Below, in pieces: positions 33,276-43,705 of a DNA stretch of 64,000 bases. Source of the stretch: Cognatishimia sp. MH4019 (GTDB lineage: Bacteria > Pseudomonadota > Alphaproteobacteria > Rhodobacterales > Rhodobacteraceae). The translations under genes were made by a program, and so were the position numbers. The stretch is from assembly GCF_020177595.1 (NCBI RefSeq), contig NZ_JAHTBL010000008.1:121043-185042 (forward strand), in the 5' to 3' direction. Within the stretch, counting starts at the first letter, position 1; each line of letters opens with the position of its first letter. The notes under the pieces are model-generated. The model saw nothing but the letters and a program-made list of their open reading frames with translations. It ran no database searches and was not told the DNA's origin.

Positions 33276-34910
33276 TCAGCTTTTGAGCAGGAAGCGCTGG
33301 ATCTTGCCGGTCTGGGTCTTGGGCAGGCTGTCGGTAAAGACGATCCGGCGCGGATATTTATAAGGAGCAATGGTCGCTTTGACGTGATCTTGCAAGGTTT
33401 TGACGGTGTCGGGGTCGGGCGTGCCAGTGGCCAGCACCACATGGGCCTCGACAATCATGCCGCGTTCGGGATCGGGCGCGCCGATTACGGCGCATTCCGC
33501 GACATGGGCGTGGGAAAGAAGGGCGGCCTCCACCTCGGGACCGGCGATGTTGTAGCCGGAGCTGACGATCATGTCGTCGTTACGGGCAGCAAAATGCAGG
33601 TAGCCGTCATCGTCCATCCAGAAGGCGTCACCGGTGATGTTCCAGCCGTCCAGCACATAGGCCGCCTGATGGTCCGCGTCGTCCAGGTAGCGGCAGCCGG
33701 TGGGGCCGCGCACGGCAAGGCGGCCCACCTCGCCACGGGGGGCCTCCTTGCCATCTGCGTCGATGATCTTGGCGCTGTAGCCTGTCACGGGGCGTCCGGT
33801 GCAGGCGGGTTTGTGATCGTCAAACCGGTTCGAGATGAAGATATGCAGCATCTCGGTCGCGCCGATCCCGTCGAGCATGGGTTTGCCGGTTTGCTTTTGC
33901 CAGTCGTCATAGACCGGCGCGGGGAGGGTCTCTCCCGCTGAGACGGCGGCGCGCAGGGATGACAAGTCTGCGCCGTCCTCCATCGCGGCCAGCATCGCGC
34001 GGTAGGCAGTGGGGGCGGTGAAGCACACGGTGGCTTTGTAGGTCTCGATGATCTCGATCATGTTGGGGGGAGAGGCGGTTTCCAGCAGGGTCGCGGTGGC
34101 CCCGAAACGCAGGGGGAAAATCGCGAGCCCCCCAAGACCGAAGGTGAAGGCGAGCGGCGGGGAGCCGACGAAGATATCATCTGGCGTGACCTGCAGCACC
34201 TCGCGCGCGTAGCCGTCCGCGATTAGCAGCAGGTCGCGGTGAAAATGCATCGTGGCTTTGGGCGTGCCGGTGGTGCCGGAGGTGAAACCGAGCAAAGCGA
34301 CATCGTCCTGACTGGTCTGCACCGCGTCGAATTGCACGGGTTTTTCAAGGGCGTGGCGGTCAAGCTCGGCGTCGTGGTTGGACGTGCCGTCAAACCCGGC
34401 GACCGTCTTGAGGTAGCGGCTGTCCTTGGCGCAGGCGGTCATCTCGTCCATCAACCGGGTGTCGCAGAGGGCGTGGGTGATTTGCGCCTTGTCGACAATG
34501 GCGCTGAGTTCCTTGGCGCGCAGCATCGGCATGGTGTTGACGACCACCGCGCCGACCTTGGTGGCCGCCAGCCAGCAGGCCACAAGGGCAGGATTATTGG
34601 CCGCGCGGATCAGCACACGGTTACCGGGTTTCACGCCCAGATCATCGACCAGCGCGTGGGCGAGGCGGTTGGTCCAGTCCGACAGTTCCTTGTAGGTGCG
34701 GCGGCGGCCATTGCCGATCAGCGCGGTGTGATCGCCGAAGCCTTTGGCGACCATCGCTTCGGTCAGTTCCACGGCTGCGTTGAGGCGGTCAGGATAGGGG
34801 AAGCCGTCTTGTGGGAGATCGGGCCAAAGCGCGGCCGGTGGCAGGCTGTCCCGCGTGAACGTGTCTGTATGGGCGGAGGGGCGCAGCATGGTGTTGGCAT
34901 CGGGGGTCAT
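33276..34910 (-). CDS. 2-aminobenzoate (anthranilate)-CoA ligase
   Basis: 544 aa ANL-superfamily adenylating enzyme of the benzoate-CoA ligase branch. P-loop [11 protein letters not shown] near residue 210, A5-type motif [15 protein letters not shown]8 hinge [20 protein letters not shown], and catalytic Lys in [12 protein letters not shown]. The block [15 protein letters not shown] is the aryl-CoA-ligase form. It activates anthranilate to anthraniloyl-CoA at the expense of ATP to AMP. The substrate is inferred from its operon with the anthraniloyl-CoA monooxygenase and the kynurenine genes. It overlaps the acyl-CoA dehydrogenase stop by 4 bp. Confidence 0.9.
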   Translation of the reverse strand: MTPDANTMLRPSAHTDTFTRDSLPPAALWPDLPQDGFPYPDRLNAAVELTEAMVAKGFGDHTALIGNGRRRTYKELSDWTNRLAHALVDDLGVKPGNRVLIRAANNPALVACWLAATKVGAVVVNTMPMLRAKELSAIVDKAQITHALCDTRLMDEMTACAKDSRYLKTVAGFDGTSNHDAELDRHALEKPVQFDAVQTSQDDVALLGFTSGTTGTPKATMHFHRDLLLIADGYAREVLQVTPDDIFVGSPPLAFTFGLGGLAIFPLRFGATATLLETASPPNMIEIIETYKATVCFTAPTAYRAMLAAMEDGADLSSLRAAVSAGETLPAPVYDDWQKQTGKPMLDGIGATEMLHIFISNRFDDHKPACTGRPVTGYSAKIIDADGKEAPRGEVGRLAVRGPTGCRYLDDADHQAAYVLDGWNITGDAFWMDDDGYLHFAARNDDMIVSSGYNIAGPEVEAALLSHAHVAECAVIGAPDPERGMIVEAHVVLATGTPDPDTVKTLQDHVKATIAPYKYPRRIVFTDSLPKTQTGKIQRFLLKS

Positions 34911-36073
34911 GTCTGTCCTCCGGGTTTGGCTTGGGCCAGGGTTTGTCGCGCGATGATGACGCGCTGCACGTCGGATGCCCCTTCATAGATGCGCAGGGCG
35001 CGGATCTCGCGGTAGAGGTTTTCGACGGTCTCGCCGTTGCGCACGCCGTCGCCGCCATGAAGTTGCACCGCGCGGTCGATCACCTTTTGGGCCTGATCGG
35101 TGGAAAAGAGCTTGGCCATCGCGGCTTCGCGGGTGACGCGCGGGGCGCCTTTGTCCTTGGCCCATGCGGCGCGATAGACCAGCAAGGCGCTGGCGTCGAT
35201 ATCGACCGCCATGTCGGCGATATGGCCTTGCACCATTTGCAGATCAAACAGCGGCGCGCCTTGGACGTGGCGGGTGGTGACGCGGGTCAGGGCTTCATCG
35301 AGCGCACGGCGGGCAAAGCCGAGGGCGGCGGCGGCCACGGTGGAGCGGAAGACATCCAGCACCGACATGGCGATCTTGAAGCCGTCGCCGGATGCGCCAA
35401 GGCGGGCATGGGCGGGGATGCGGACATCGTCAAAATCAATCGTGGCGAGCGGGTGGGGGGCGATGGTTTGGAGGCGGTCGGTGACCGTCAGGCCGGGGGT
35501 ATCCGCAGGGACGATGAAGGCCGACAGACCCTTGGCTCCGGGCGCGTCGCCGGTGCGGGCAAAGACGGTGTAAAGGTCAGCGATGCCGCCATTGGAGATC
35601 CACGTCTTTTCGCCGTTTAGGACGTAATGATCGCCATCCTCGGTCGCGGTCATGGTGGAGTTGGCCACGTCCGAGCCAGAGGCCGGTTCGGTCAGCGCGA
35701 AGGCGGCGATGGCCTTGCCGCTACGCACTTTGGGCAGCCAGTCTTGCTGCTGGGCTTGGGTCCCGAAAAGCGAGATCGCTCCGGTACCGAGGCCCTGCAT
35801 GGCGAAGGCGAAATCGGCAAGGCCGTCATGGCGCGCGAGTGTTTCGCGGATCAGACACAGGGTGCGCACATCAAGCGGCGTGTTGGAGCCGGGGATGACG
35901 GTGGCGTGATTCAACCAGCCTTCGGCGCCCAAGGTTGCGACCAGATCGCGGCAGGCCTGATCGGTATCCGTGTGGTCGATTTGCAGCCCGCTCGCGAACG
36001 CCTCAAGGGGGTCAGCCAGAGCGCCATGGGCCGGGTCGAAAAACGGCCAGGAGAGGAAGCTGCGATCGGGCAT
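34907..36073 (-). CDS. Acyl-CoA dehydrogenase family protein
   Basis: 388 aa from ATG 36073, which overlaps the crotonase-gene stop by one base (TGATG). The frame stays open far upstream but only over the crotonase gene. FAD-contact motifs [16 protein letters not shown] and [14 protein letters not shown]; catalytic Glu at 364 ([13 protein letters not shown]). It introduces or removes a double bond in a CoA thioester with transfer to ETF. Within the anthranilate operon it most likely acts on a cyclic or dicarboxylic acyl-CoA after ring attack. The N-terminal helical domain is shorter than average. Confidence 0.88.
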   Translation of the reverse strand: MPDRSFLSWPFFDPAHGALADPLEAFASGLQIDHTDTDQACRDLVATLGAEGWLNHATVIPGSNTPLDVRTLCLIRETLARHDGLADFAFAMQGLGTGAISLFGTQAQQQDWLPKVRSGKAIAAFALTEPASGSDVANSTMTATEDGDHYVLNGEKTWISNGGIADLYTVFARTGDAPGAKGLSAFIVPADTPGLTVTDRLQTIAPHPLATIDFDDVRIPAHARLGASGDGFKIAMSVLDVFRSTVAAAALGFARRALDEALTRVTTRHVQGAPLFDLQMVQGHIADMAVDIDASALLVYRAAWAKDKGAPRVTREAAMAKLFSTDQAQKVIDRAVQLHGGDGVRNGETVENLYREIRALRIYEGASDVQRVIIARQTLAQAKPGGQT

Positions 36074-36879
36074 CAGTCGCCTTTGAACTCCGGTTTTTCC
36101 TTGGCGACGAAGGCGCGGTAAGCGCGTTCGAAATCGCCGGTTTGCATGCAGATGGCTTGGGATTGGGCTTCGGCTTCGATGGCTTGTTCGATGGACATGG
36201 ACCATTCCTGTGCCAGCATCGTCTTGGTCATCATATGTGCAAAGTTTGGGCCAGCGGCGATGCGCGTGGCCATGTTTTGCGCGGTCTCGTCCAGCGTGTC
36301 GGCTGGGGTGATCTGGTTGTAGAAGCCCCAAGCCGCCCCTTCGTCGGCGCTCATGGAGCGGCCGGTATAAAGCAGTTCTGCCGCGCGACCTTGGCCGATG
36401 ATCCGGGGCAGGATCGCGCAGGCGCCCATGTCGCAACCGGCAAGTCCAACGCGGGTAAAGAGGAACGCGCATTTCGCCTCGGGCGTTGCGATGCGCAGGT
36501 CCGAGGCCATGGCGATGATCGCGCCAGCGCCAACGCAAATGCCGTCTATGGCGGCGATGACGGGTTTGCCGCAATTGACCATCGCTTTGACCAGATCGCC
36601 GGTCATGCGGGTGAAATTTAGCAGCTCTTTCATACGCATTTTGGTGAGCGGGCCGATGATGTCATGCACGTCACCGCCAGAGCTGAAATTGCCGCCGTTG
36701 GAGGCAAAGATCACAGCGTCGACGTCATCGGCATAGGCCAGATCGCGGAACCAGTCACGCAGCTCGGCGTAGCTGTCGAAGGTCAGCGGGTTCTTGCGGT
36801 CGGGCCGGTTCAGGCTGACCGTCGCGATGCGGTTCGCGAGCGTGCAGTTGAAATGGGTGACGTCGGTGCGCGTGCTCAT
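36073..36879 (-). CDS. Crotonase-superfamily protein without hydratase glutamates
   Basis: 268 aa with the crotonase fold ([33 protein letters not shown] for the first oxyanion loop, [15 protein letters not shown] for the second). The two glutamates of true enoyl-CoA hydratases are replaced by Ile121 and Phe141. Asp150 in [15 protein letters not shown] falls where 4-chlorobenzoyl-CoA dehalogenase has its nucleophilic Asp, by my recollection of that sequence. The reaction is therefore probably not simple hydration; hydrolytic ring opening, as done by the relative BadI, fits the pathway. It overlaps MarR upstream by 4 bp. Confidence 0.85.
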   Translation of the reverse strand: MSTRTDVTHFNCTLANRIATVSLNRPDRKNPLTFDSYAELRDWFRDLAYADDVDAVIFASNGGNFSSGGDVHDIIGPLTKMRMKELLNFTRMTGDLVKAMVNCGKPVIAAIDGICVGAGAIIAMASDLRIATPEAKCAFLFTRVGLAGCDMGACAILPRIIGQGRAAELLYTGRSMSADEGAAWGFYNQITPADTLDETAQNMATRIAAGPNFAHMMTKTMLAQEWSMSIEQAIEAEAQSQAICMQTGDFERAYRAFVAKEKPEFKGD

Positions 36880-37343
36880 TCTGGGGCCTCGCCATCCATG
36901 CGGTCGAAGCGTTCGGCGAGGTCTGCGGCTTCTTCGGCGGTGAAGTCGCCCAGCATGTCTGCGATCCAGTTTTCATGGGCTTCGGCTTGGCGGTCAAACT
37001 CCTCGCGGCCTCGTTTGGTGAGACGCACGAGAGAGGCGCGGCGGTCGCCGGGGACGGCGACGCGCATGATGAAGCCGTCTTCGGTGAGGCGGTCCACAAT
37101 GCCGGTGACATTGCCGTTGGAGACGCGCAACACGCCAGAAAGCTGGCTCATCTTGAGCCCGGAGTCGTAGCGGGACAGGGCGGCCATCACGTCAAAGCGG
37201 GGCAGGGTCGTGTCGAACTCTGTCCGAAGGTTTTCGCGTAGCTGCGCTTCGACCGTGCGGCTGGCTTTGAGCAAGCGCAGCCAGAGGCGCAAACGCTCCT
37301 TGGAGGCGGGGCCGAGGGTCGGTTTGGGATCGGTCTGTGTCAT
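36876..37343 (-). CDS. MarR-family transcriptional regulator
   Basis: 155 aa from ATG 37343, chosen by the ATGA overlap with the SDR gene. The winged helix-turn-helix spans about 50-110 ([39 protein letters not shown], the wing [20 protein letters not shown]). It is encoded third in the operon, a usual place for an autorepressor whose ligand is an aryl-CoA or aromatic acid. The best candidate operator is the dyad at 40429-40457 between the divergent operons, with a second site at 26176-26204. Confidence 0.88.
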   Translation of the reverse strand: MTQTDPKPTLGPASKERLRLWLRLLKASRTVEAQLRENLRTEFDTTLPRFDVMAALSRYDSGLKMSQLSGVLRVSNGNVTGIVDRLTEDGFIMRVAVPGDRRASLVRLTKRGREEFDRQAEAHENWIADMLGDFTAEEAADLAERFDRMDGEAPE

Positions 37344-38083
37344 ATCTCTCCTCCAGAGAGGCTGAGGGCGTGGCCGTTCACACCGCGCGCGGCGTCCGAA
37401 CAGAGCCAGAGTGCGGCGGCGGCGATTTCGTCGGTTTGAATGAAGCGGTCTTGCGGATTGTTTTCGCGCAGGGAGGCGGCGGCTGCGTCGGCAGTCATGC
37501 CGGTTTTTCCGACGATATTGTCGATGGAGCGGTCGAGCATCGGGGTTTCGACAAAGCCCGGACAGACCGCGTTCACGGTGATGCCGGTTTGCGCAAGCTC
37601 CAGCGACAAAGCGCGGGTCAGGCCGATCACAGCGTGTTTGGCAGCACAATAGCCCGCCACGTAGGGGTAGCCCTTGAGCCCTGCGGTGGAGGCGATTGCG
37701 ATCAAGCGGCCCGTGCCTGCGGCTTGCATATCAGGCAGGGCGGGTTGCCAGACGTTGAAGACGCCCGTCAGGTTCACATCGGTCATCGCGGTAAGATCGG
37801 CGGCGGTCATTTTGGCGAACGGCTTTGCCTCTGCCGCGCCGGCATTGGCGATTACGGTGGTGATGGGGCCATGGGCTTTTCGGGCGGCGGCGAAGGCGCT
37901 TTGTACGGCATCGGCATCGGTCACATCGCAAATCTGATAGGGCAGGTTATGCGCAGCCAGCGGGGCTTCGCGGCGGCCCATGATCGTGACGGTTGCACCT
38001 GCTTGGGCGAAATGCCGGGCGATGTCCGCACCGACGCCAGAACCGCCTCCGGTCACGACGATATGGGTGCCGGTGACGCTCAT
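37340..38083 (-). CDS. Short-chain dehydrogenase/reductase
   Basis: 247 aa classical SDR. Cofactor motif [15 protein letters not shown] equivalent IANAGAA, catalytic Ser in IAIASTAG, Tyr/Lys in [11 protein letters not shown], and a C-terminal LSLSGGEI. It would interconvert a hydroxyl and a keto group with NAD(P)H. Between the monooxygenase/reductase and MarR genes, with 4-bp overlaps on both sides, it may reduce the ring ketone formed from anthraniloyl-CoA or act as a 3-hydroxyacyl-CoA dehydrogenase. Which one is not decidable here. Confidence 0.88.
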   Translation of the reverse strand: MSVTGTHIVVTGGGSGVGADIARHFAQAGATVTIMGRREAPLAAHNLPYQICDVTDADAVQSAFAAARKAHGPITTVIANAGAAEAKPFAKMTAADLTAMTDVNLTGVFNVWQPALPDMQAAGTGRLIAIASTAGLKGYPYVAGYCAAKHAVIGLTRALSLELAQTGITVNAVCPGFVETPMLDRSIDNIVGKTGMTADAAAASLRENNPQDRFIQTDEIAAAALWLCSDAARGVNGHALSLSGGEI

Positions 38084-40371
38084 ACGCGGGCGGCCTCGGC
38101 CTCGCGGTCGGCCAGACGCCAGGCTTGATCGCGGCCTGCCTCATAGGGGCGGGGCCATGTTTCAAATCGGTCGCCAAGGGCGGTGGCGGCGTGCAGCGTC
38201 CAGTAAGGATCGTTGAGATGCGGGCGGGCGAGGCAGACCAGATCGGCACGGCCCGCCATTAGGATCGAATTGACGTGATCGGCCTCATAGATATTGCCGA
38301 CAGCCATGGTCTTGATCCCGGCCTCGTTGCGAATGCGGTCCGAGAAGGGCGTCTGGAACATGCGCCCGTAGACAGGCTGTGCGTCGGTGGAGGTTTGCCC
38401 GGCGGAGACGTCGATGATGTCAGCGCCCGCGGCTTCGAACATCTTGGCAATTTGCACGGCGTCTTCGGGTGTGATCCCGTCTTCGCCCGTCCAGTCGGTG
38501 GCAGAGATACGCACGGACACCGGCTTGCCCGCAGGCCACGCGGCGCGCATGGCGGTGAAGACCTCAAGCGGGTAGCGCATGCGGTTTTCGAGGCTGCCGC
38601 CATAAGCGTCGTCACGGGTGTTTGAGAGCGGCGAGATGAAGGACGAGATCAGATAGCCGTGGGCGGCGTGCAGTTCGATCATGTCGAAGCCTGCGCGGTC
38701 GGCCATCTGCGCGGCTTGCACGAATTCTTTCGCGACCGCGTCCATATCGGCGCGGTCCATGGCTTTGGGCGTCGCGTTTTCGTTGGACCACGGAATTGCG
38801 GAGGCTGAGAGCAGGGGCCAGTTGCCGTCTTTAAGGGGGCGGTCCATTCCTTCCCAGCCCAAACGGGTCGAGCCTTTGCGGCCTGCATGGCCGATCTGGC
38901 AGCAGGTCTTTGCCTCGGTCTCGGTATGGATGAACGTGTTGAGCCTTGCCCAAGCGGCCTCGTGCTCAGCCGTGTAGAGGCCGGGGCAGCCGGGGGTGAT
39001 GCGCCCCTCTGCCGAGACGCAGGTCATTTCCGTATAAACAAGGCCTGCGCCTCCTTTGGCCCGCTCGCCATAATGGATGAGGTGCCAGTCGGTGGGGCAG
39101 CCATCCACAGCCTTGTATTGCGCCATGGGCGAAACCACGATGCGGTTTTTCAGGTGCATGTCGCGTAGTTTGAAGGGGGCAAACATCGGGGGGCGGACGG
39201 GGCCGTTCGTGTCGGCACCCGATTGCGCCATGAACCAGGCTTCTGCCGATTTGAGCCAGTCGGCATCGCGTTCGCGCAGGTTCTCGTGGCTGATGCGTTG
39301 CGAGCGGGTGAGCATCGAGTAGTTCAGCTGCACCGGGTCCAGATCGAGATAGCGTTCGACATCTTCGAACCACTCGACAGAGTTGCGCGCGGCTGATTGC
39401 AGGCGCAGCACTTCCAAGCGGCGCTTGGCCTCGTAATTGGAGAACGCGGTTTCCAGATCGGGTTCGGTAGTGATCTCCTCGGCCAGCGCGATGGCGCTTT
39501 CGAGGGCCAGTTTCGTGCCAGAGCCGATAGAGAAATGCGCGGTGGCGGAGGCGTCGCCAAGCAAGACGAGGTTCTTATGGCTCCATTTCTTGCAAAGGAC
39601 GCGCGGGAAACGGATCCACGCAGAGCCGCGGATGTGGTTGGCGTTGGTCATCAGCTTGTGACCGCCCAGATGGTCTTTGAACACCTCTTCGCAGATGGCG
39701 ATGGTTTCCTGCTGGGTCATGTCGCCAAAGCCGTAGGCGTCGAACGTCTCTTGGCTGCATTCGACGATGAAAGTCGCGGTGTCATCGTCGAATTGATAGG
39801 CGTGCACCCAAAGCCAGCCTTTGTCGGTTTCCTCGAAGATAAAGGTGAAAGCGTCGTCGAATTTTTGGTGCGTGCCGAGCCAGACGAATGGGCATTTGCG
39901 CAAGTCGATATCAGGCTCGAACGCGTCCTCAAACTCGGTGCGGGTCTTGGAGTTCAGACCGTCGCTGGCGACGACCAGATCGAAATCTTCCATGTAGTCC
40001 GAGGCGGCCCCGACCTCGGTCTCAAATCGCAGATCGACGCCAAGCTCTTGGGCGCGTGCGTGCAGCAAGAGAAGCAGCTTCTTGCGCCCGATGCCGCAGA
40101 AACCGTGTCCGCCTGAGACAAGGCGCTCGCCTTTATAATGCAGCGCGATGTCGTCCCAATAGGCAAAGTTGGCGCGAATCTGTGCAGCACTGACGGGGTC
40201 ATTGGCGTGCAGATTGTCCAGTGTCTCGTCCGACAGAACGACGCCCCAACCGAATGTATCATCAGGTTTGTTGCGCTCGAAGACGACAACCTCAGCGCCC
40301 GGGTTGCGCAGTTTCATCGAGATGCCGAAGTAAAGCCCCGCAGGACCGCCGCCAAGACATGCAATACGCAT
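38080..40371 (-). CDS. Anthraniloyl-CoA monooxygenase/reductase (ACMR type)
   Basis: 763 aa fusion. Residues 1 to about 385 are a flavin aromatic hydroxylase ([38 protein letters not shown]). About 395 to the end is an Old-Yellow-Enzyme-type reductase ([48 protein letters not shown]). This order is that of 2-aminobenzoyl-CoA monooxygenase/reductase of Azoarcus, which hydroxylates and dearomatises anthraniloyl-CoA to 2-amino-5-oxocyclohexene-carbonyl-CoA. Databases also call it bifunctional salicylyl-CoA 5-hydroxylase/oxidoreductase; the ligase and kynurenine genes nearby favour anthranilate. First gene of the operon. Confidence 0.92.
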   Translation of the reverse strand: MRIACLGGGPAGLYFGISMKLRNPGAEVVVFERNKPDDTFGWGVVLSDETLDNLHANDPVSAAQIRANFAYWDDIALHYKGERLVSGGHGFCGIGRKKLLLLLHARAQELGVDLRFETEVGAASDYMEDFDLVVASDGLNSKTRTEFEDAFEPDIDLRKCPFVWLGTHQKFDDAFTFIFEETDKGWLWVHAYQFDDDTATFIVECSQETFDAYGFGDMTQQETIAICEEVFKDHLGGHKLMTNANHIRGSAWIRFPRVLCKKWSHKNLVLLGDASATAHFSIGSGTKLALESAIALAEEITTEPDLETAFSNYEAKRRLEVLRLQSAARNSVEWFEDVERYLDLDPVQLNYSMLTRSQRISHENLRERDADWLKSAEAWFMAQSGADTNGPVRPPMFAPFKLRDMHLKNRIVVSPMAQYKAVDGCPTDWHLIHYGERAKGGAGLVYTEMTCVSAEGRITPGCPGLYTAEHEAAWARLNTFIHTETEAKTCCQIGHAGRKGSTRLGWEGMDRPLKDGNWPLLSASAIPWSNENATPKAMDRADMDAVAKEFVQAAQMADRAGFDMIELHAAHGYLISSFISPLSNTRDDAYGGSLENRMRYPLEVFTAMRAAWPAGKPVSVRISATDWTGEDGITPEDAVQIAKMFEAAGADIIDVSAGQTSTDAQPVYGRMFQTPFSDRIRNEAGIKTMAVGNIYEADHVNSILMAGRADLVCLARPHLNDPYWTLHAATALGDRFETWPRPYEAGRDQAWRLADREAEAARV

Positions 40372-40405
40372 GGAATTGTCCTATCCCTGATGAAACGATA
40401 AGGTC

Positions 40406-40434
40406 AGGCTAAAAAGGTTCCTTATAAACTTCAA
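40406..40434 (-). promoter_or_regulatory. Predicted promoter of the anthranilate operon
   Basis: On the minus strand, TTGAAG (40434-40429), 17-bp spacer, TAGCCT (40411-40406), about 35 bp before the ACMR ATG. The -35 is inside one arm of the operator dyad. The -10 match is moderate. Confidence 0.5.
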
Positions 40435-40457
40435 GTATAAATATTTTGAACTTGAAG
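40429..40457. promoter_or_regulatory. Operator dyad between the divergent aromatic operons
   Basis: CTTCAAG (40429-40435) and CTTGAAG (40451-40457) are perfect inverted arms around an AT-rich 15-bp centre; a nested TTCAA/TTGAA dyad (40430-40434 and 40446-40450) has MarR-like spacing. Each outer arm supplies the -35 of the promoter on its own side. The same core recurs at 26176-26204. Probable site of the MarR regulator. Confidence 0.6.
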
Positions 40458-40480
40458 GAATTGCGGTGCCAGTCTAGAAT
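40452..40480 (+). promoter_or_regulatory. Predicted promoter of gcdH-kyn operon
   Basis: TTGAAG (40452-40457), 17-bp spacer, TAGAAT (40475-40480), a strong sigma-70-like match, 33 bp before ATG 40514. The -35 is the right arm of the operator dyad, so a bound repressor would block it. Confidence 0.6.
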
Positions 40481-40513
40481 TTGTTCTGCATGATGCTGTC
40501 AGGAGTCCGCCTT

Positions 40514-41749
40514 ATGAACGCCCCCGCAAAAATCCCGTCTCTGTCTGGTCCGGAACAGGCCCGCGCGAAACCCGCTGATCTGGTCTGGGATGATCCGTTC
40601 CTGCTGGAGCAACAGCTGACCGAGGAAGAGCGGATGATCCGCGATGCCGCTCATGCCTATTGTCAGGACAAGCTGGGTGCGCGGGTGATGATGGCCAACC
40701 GGACCGAGACATTTGACCGCGAGATTATGTCAGAGATGGGGGAACTGGGTCTGCTGGGCGCGACAATCCCCGAGGAGTTTGGCGGGGTGGGGGCCAACTA
40801 TGTTTCCTACGGTCTGGTTGCGCGTGAGGTGGAGCGGATCGACAGCGGGTATCGTTCCGCGATGTCGGTGCAGTCGTCTTTGGTGATGCATCCGATCTAC
40901 GCCTACGGCACCGATGCGCAGCGCGAGAAGTATCTGCCCAAGCTCGCCAGTGGCGAGATGGTCGGCTGCTTTGGTCTGACGGAGCCGGATGCCGGGTCGG
41001 ACCCCGCGTCGATGCTGACCCGCGCCAAGCAGGTTGACGGTGGCTATTCGCTGTCAGGTGCGAAGAACTGGATCACCAACTCTCCCATCGCGGATGTGTT
41101 TATTGTCTGGGCGAAATCCGACGCCCATGACGGCAAGATCAAAGGGTTCATCCTTGAGAAAGGGATGAAGGGTCTGAACGCGCCGAAGATTGAGGGTAAG
41201 TTCAGCCTGCGCGCCTCCATCACGGGCATGATCCAGATGGATGAAGTGTTTGTGCCTGAAGAAAACCTGCTGCCCAATGTGAGCGGGCTTGCGGGTCCGT
41301 TTGGCTGTTTGAACCGCGCGCGCTATGGCATTTCGTGGGGTGCGATGGGCGCGGCGGAGGCGTGTTTCCACGCGGCGCGCAGCTACACGATGGATCGCAA
41401 GCAGTTTGGCAAACCCTTGGCGGCAACACAGCTTATCCAGAAGAAGCTGGCCGATATGCAGACCGAGATTGCGCTGGGCCTGCAAGGCGCGCTGCAACTG
41501 GGGCGGATGTTTGATGCGCATACGGCTCCGGCTGAACTAATCAGCCTCATGAAGCGCAACAATTGCGGCAAGGCGTTGGCCATCGCCCGAGAAGCGCGTG
41601 ACATGCATGGCGGTAACGGGGTGTCGGATGAATATGGCGTGATCCGACATGTGATGAACCTCGAGGCGGTCAACACCTATGAGGGCACCCATGACGTGCA
41701 TGCGCTTATTCTGGGGCGTGGGATCACGGGGATGCAGGCGTTTCAGTAA
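40514..41749 (+). CDS. gcdH: Glutaryl-CoA dehydrogenase
   Basis: 411 aa from ATG 40514, with AGGAG 8 nt upstream. Acyl-CoA dehydrogenase fold: [38 protein letters not shown], catalytic Glu390 in [16 protein letters not shown]. The combination is that of the decarboxylating glutaryl-CoA dehydrogenases, which convert glutaryl-CoA to crotonyl-CoA and CO2 and pass electrons to ETF. It is the first gene of the operon divergent from the anthranilate operon. If the ring is opened to a C7 dicarboxylate, thiolysis would give glutaryl-CoA, explaining its place here. Confidence 0.92.
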   Translation: MNAPAKIPSLSGPEQARAKPADLVWDDPFLLEQQLTEEERMIRDAAHAYCQDKLGARVMMANRTETFDREIMSEMGELGLLGATIPEEFGGVGANYVSYGLVAREVERIDSGYRSAMSVQSSLVMHPIYAYGTDAQREKYLPKLASGEMVGCFGLTEPDAGSDPASMLTRAKQVDGGYSLSGAKNWITNSPIADVFIVWAKSDAHDGKIKGFILEKGMKGLNAPKIEGKFSLRASITGMIQMDEVFVPEENLLPNVSGLAGPFGCLNRARYGISWGAMGAAEACFHAARSYTMDRKQFGKPLAATQLIQKKLADMQTEIALGLQGALQLGRMFDAHTAPAELISLMKRNNCGKALAIAREARDMHGGNGVSDEYGVIRHVMNLEAVNTYEGTHDVHALILGRGITGMQAFQ

Positions 41750-43705
41750 GTGACGGTTTCGGTTCACACGGACGGACCGGTCGCCTTTGTCGAAATTGAC
41801 AACCCGCCGGTAAACGCGGCGAGCCATGCGGTGCGCGCGGGGTTGATGGATGCCTTGGCGCAGACTGAAGCGGATACGGCGGTGCAGGCTGTTGTTTTAC
41901 TGTGTGCCGGTCGCACGTTCGTGGCGGGCGCTGATGTGCGAGAGTTCGGCAAACCGCCTGTTGCGCCGTTGTTGCCCGATGTGGTGCTGGCGCTGGAAGG
42001 CGCAACGAAACCGTGGATCGCGGCTTTGCATGGGACAGCTTTGGGTGGCGGGCTGGAGATCGCGTTGGGCTGCGCTTACCGGGTCGCGGTGCCGACTGCC
42101 AGGATGGGGTTGCCTGAGGTCGCGTTGGGACTTTTGCCGGGGGCTGGTGGCACGGTGCGCTTGCCGCGCTTGATCGGCGCTATGCCTGCGCTTGATATGA
42201 TGGCGAGTGGGAAACCGGTGGGCGCGGCGCGGGCGTTTGAGCTTGGGCTGGTCGATGCCGTGCGGGAGGGCGACGTGCGCACAGCGGCTCACGCGTTTGC
42301 TTTAGAGATAATCGACGTGGACATGCCGGTGCCTTTGAGTGCGCGGGATGTGCCGGAGTTCGACGCAGGGGCCCTGCACCAGCGGATCGTGGCTATCGAG
42401 GCAAAGGCGCGTGGGCAGAATAGCCCAAAGGCAGTTTGCGAAGCGGTTTTGAATGCCACGCGGATGGATGCATCCGAGGCGTTGGCGGCAGAGCGCGCGC
42501 TCTTTCTGCGCTTGAAGGACGATCCGCAGTCACGGGCCTTGCGACATATCTTCTTTGCGGAACGCAGCGTGGGGAAGTCGCTGCCCGATGGCTCAGCTTT
42601 GCCTTTAGAGCATATCGGCGTGGTCGGCGGCGGCACCATGGGCGCGGGCATCGCGGTGGCGGCTTTGCTGGCGGGATTGCGCGTGACGATGGTGGAACGT
42701 GACGCGGACGCCGTGGCGGCAGGGCGCACGCGGGTGGTCGAGGTTTTGGACGGCAGCTTCAAGCGCGGGGTGCTGTCAGAGGACGGACACGCGCACTGTC
42801 TGGAGGCGTTTTCGGGCAGCGTGGACTACGGCGCCTTGGCAGAGGCTGATCTGGTCATTGAGGCGGTGTTCGAGGACATGGACGTAAAGCACGCCGTCTT
42901 CGAAGCGCTGGACGCGGTTGTGAAGCCAGAGGCGGTATTGGCCACGAACACGTCCTATCTGGATGTCGGGCAGATCGCTCAAGCGGTGGCGCGGCCCGCA
43001 CGGGTGATCGGTCTGCACTTCTTCTCGCCTGCGCATATCATGAAGCTGTTGGAGTTGGTGATCCCAGTCGGCGCTGACCCTGATGCAGTCGCGACCGGGG
43101 CGGCTTTGGGCAAACGTCTGCGCAAGATCACCGTGCCGTCCGGCGTGTGCGACGGGTTTATCGGCAACCGGATCATGTCGGCCTATCGGCGCGCCTGCGA
43201 ATATATGATCGAGGACGGGGCTCTGCCCGCAGATGTCGATCAGGCGATGCGTGGTTTTGGGTTTCCCATGGGCATTTTCGAAATGCAGGACCTTGCCGGG
43301 CTCGACATTTCATGGGCGATGCGAAAGCGCCAGTCAGCAACGCGCGACCCTGCCGAGCGCTATGTGGACATAGCCGATCAACTTTGTGAGCAGGGGCGTT
43401 TCGGGCGCAAGACCGGCCTGGGCTGGTATCTTTACGACGGCAAGAGCGCGCAGGTGGACCCGGAGGTGACCGCGCTGATCGAGGCAACGTCAGCCCGAAA
43501 GGGCATCACGCGCACTCCGCTGAGCGAAGACGAGATCATGGGGCGCATCCTGGATGTGATGCAGGCCGAAGGGCGTGCGATTTTGGCCGAAGGGATCGCC
43601 GCGCGGGCGGAGGATATCGACGTGGTGATGGTCAATGGCTACGGCTTTCCGCGCTGGCGTGGTGGGCCGATGTTCATGACCTCGGAGCAGGGAGCAGAGA
43701 TATGA
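41750..43705 (+). CDS. Enoyl-CoA hydratase/3-hydroxyacyl-CoA dehydrogenase fusion (FadJ-like)
   Basis: 651 aa from a GTG that directly follows the gcdH stop. The N-terminal crotonase domain keeps both catalytic Glu (GGGLEIALG and MGLPEVALG). The NAD domain starts near residue 288 ([20 protein letters not shown]) and catalytic His is in [14 protein letters not shown]; a C-terminal dehydrogenase domain follows. It would turn crotonyl-CoA into acetoacetyl-CoA. The protein ends soon after [12 protein letters not shown], earlier than many relatives of about 700 aa, where kynB begins with an ATGA overlap. There is no sign of a frameshift in the body. Confidence 0.9.
   Translation: MTVSVHTDGPVAFVEIDNPPVNAASHAVRAGLMDALAQTEADTAVQAVVLLCAGRTFVAGADVREFGKPPVAPLLPDVVLALEGATKPWIAALHGTALGGGLEIALGCAYRVAVPTARMGLPEVALGLLPGAGGTVRLPRLIGAMPALDMMASGKPVGAARAFELGLVDAVREGDVRTAAHAFALEIIDVDMPVPLSARDVPEFDAGALHQRIVAIEAKARGQNSPKAVCEAVLNATRMDASEALAAERALFLRLKDDPQSRALRHIFFAERSVGKSLPDGSALPLEHIGVVGGGTMGAGIAVAALLAGLRVTMVERDADAVAAGRTRVVEVLDGSFKRGVLSEDGHAHCLEAFSGSVDYGALAEADLVIEAVFEDMDVKHAVFEALDAVVKPEAVLATNTSYLDVGQIAQAVARPARVIGLHFFSPAHIMKLLELVIPVGADPDAVATGAALGKRLRKITVPSGVCDGFIGNRIMSAYRRACEYMIEDGALPADVDQAMRGFGFPMGIFEMQDLAGLDISWAMRKRQSATRDPAERYVDIADQLCEQGRFGRKTGLGWYLYDGKSAQVDPEVTALIEATSARKGITRTPLSEDEIMGRILDVMQAEGRAILAEGIAARAEDIDVVMVNGYGFPRWRGGPMFMTSEQGAEI

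Noticed and set aside
36073..36574. 167-residue N-terminal extension of the acyl-CoA dehydrogenase
   Set aside because: It covers the crotonase gene in another frame and is Arg/His-rich. ATG 36073 gives a normal family N-terminus and the usual TGATG junction.
37344..37649. N-terminal extension of the MarR protein
   Set aside because: It only shadows the SDR gene; the ATGA at 37340-37343 fixes the start.
38080..40371. Salicylyl-CoA 5-hydroxylase as the function of the flavin fusion
   Set aside because: Gentisyl-CoA-type hydroxylases lack the second (Old Yellow Enzyme) domain, and no gentisate genes are here; the ligase and kynurenine genes point to anthraniloyl-CoA.
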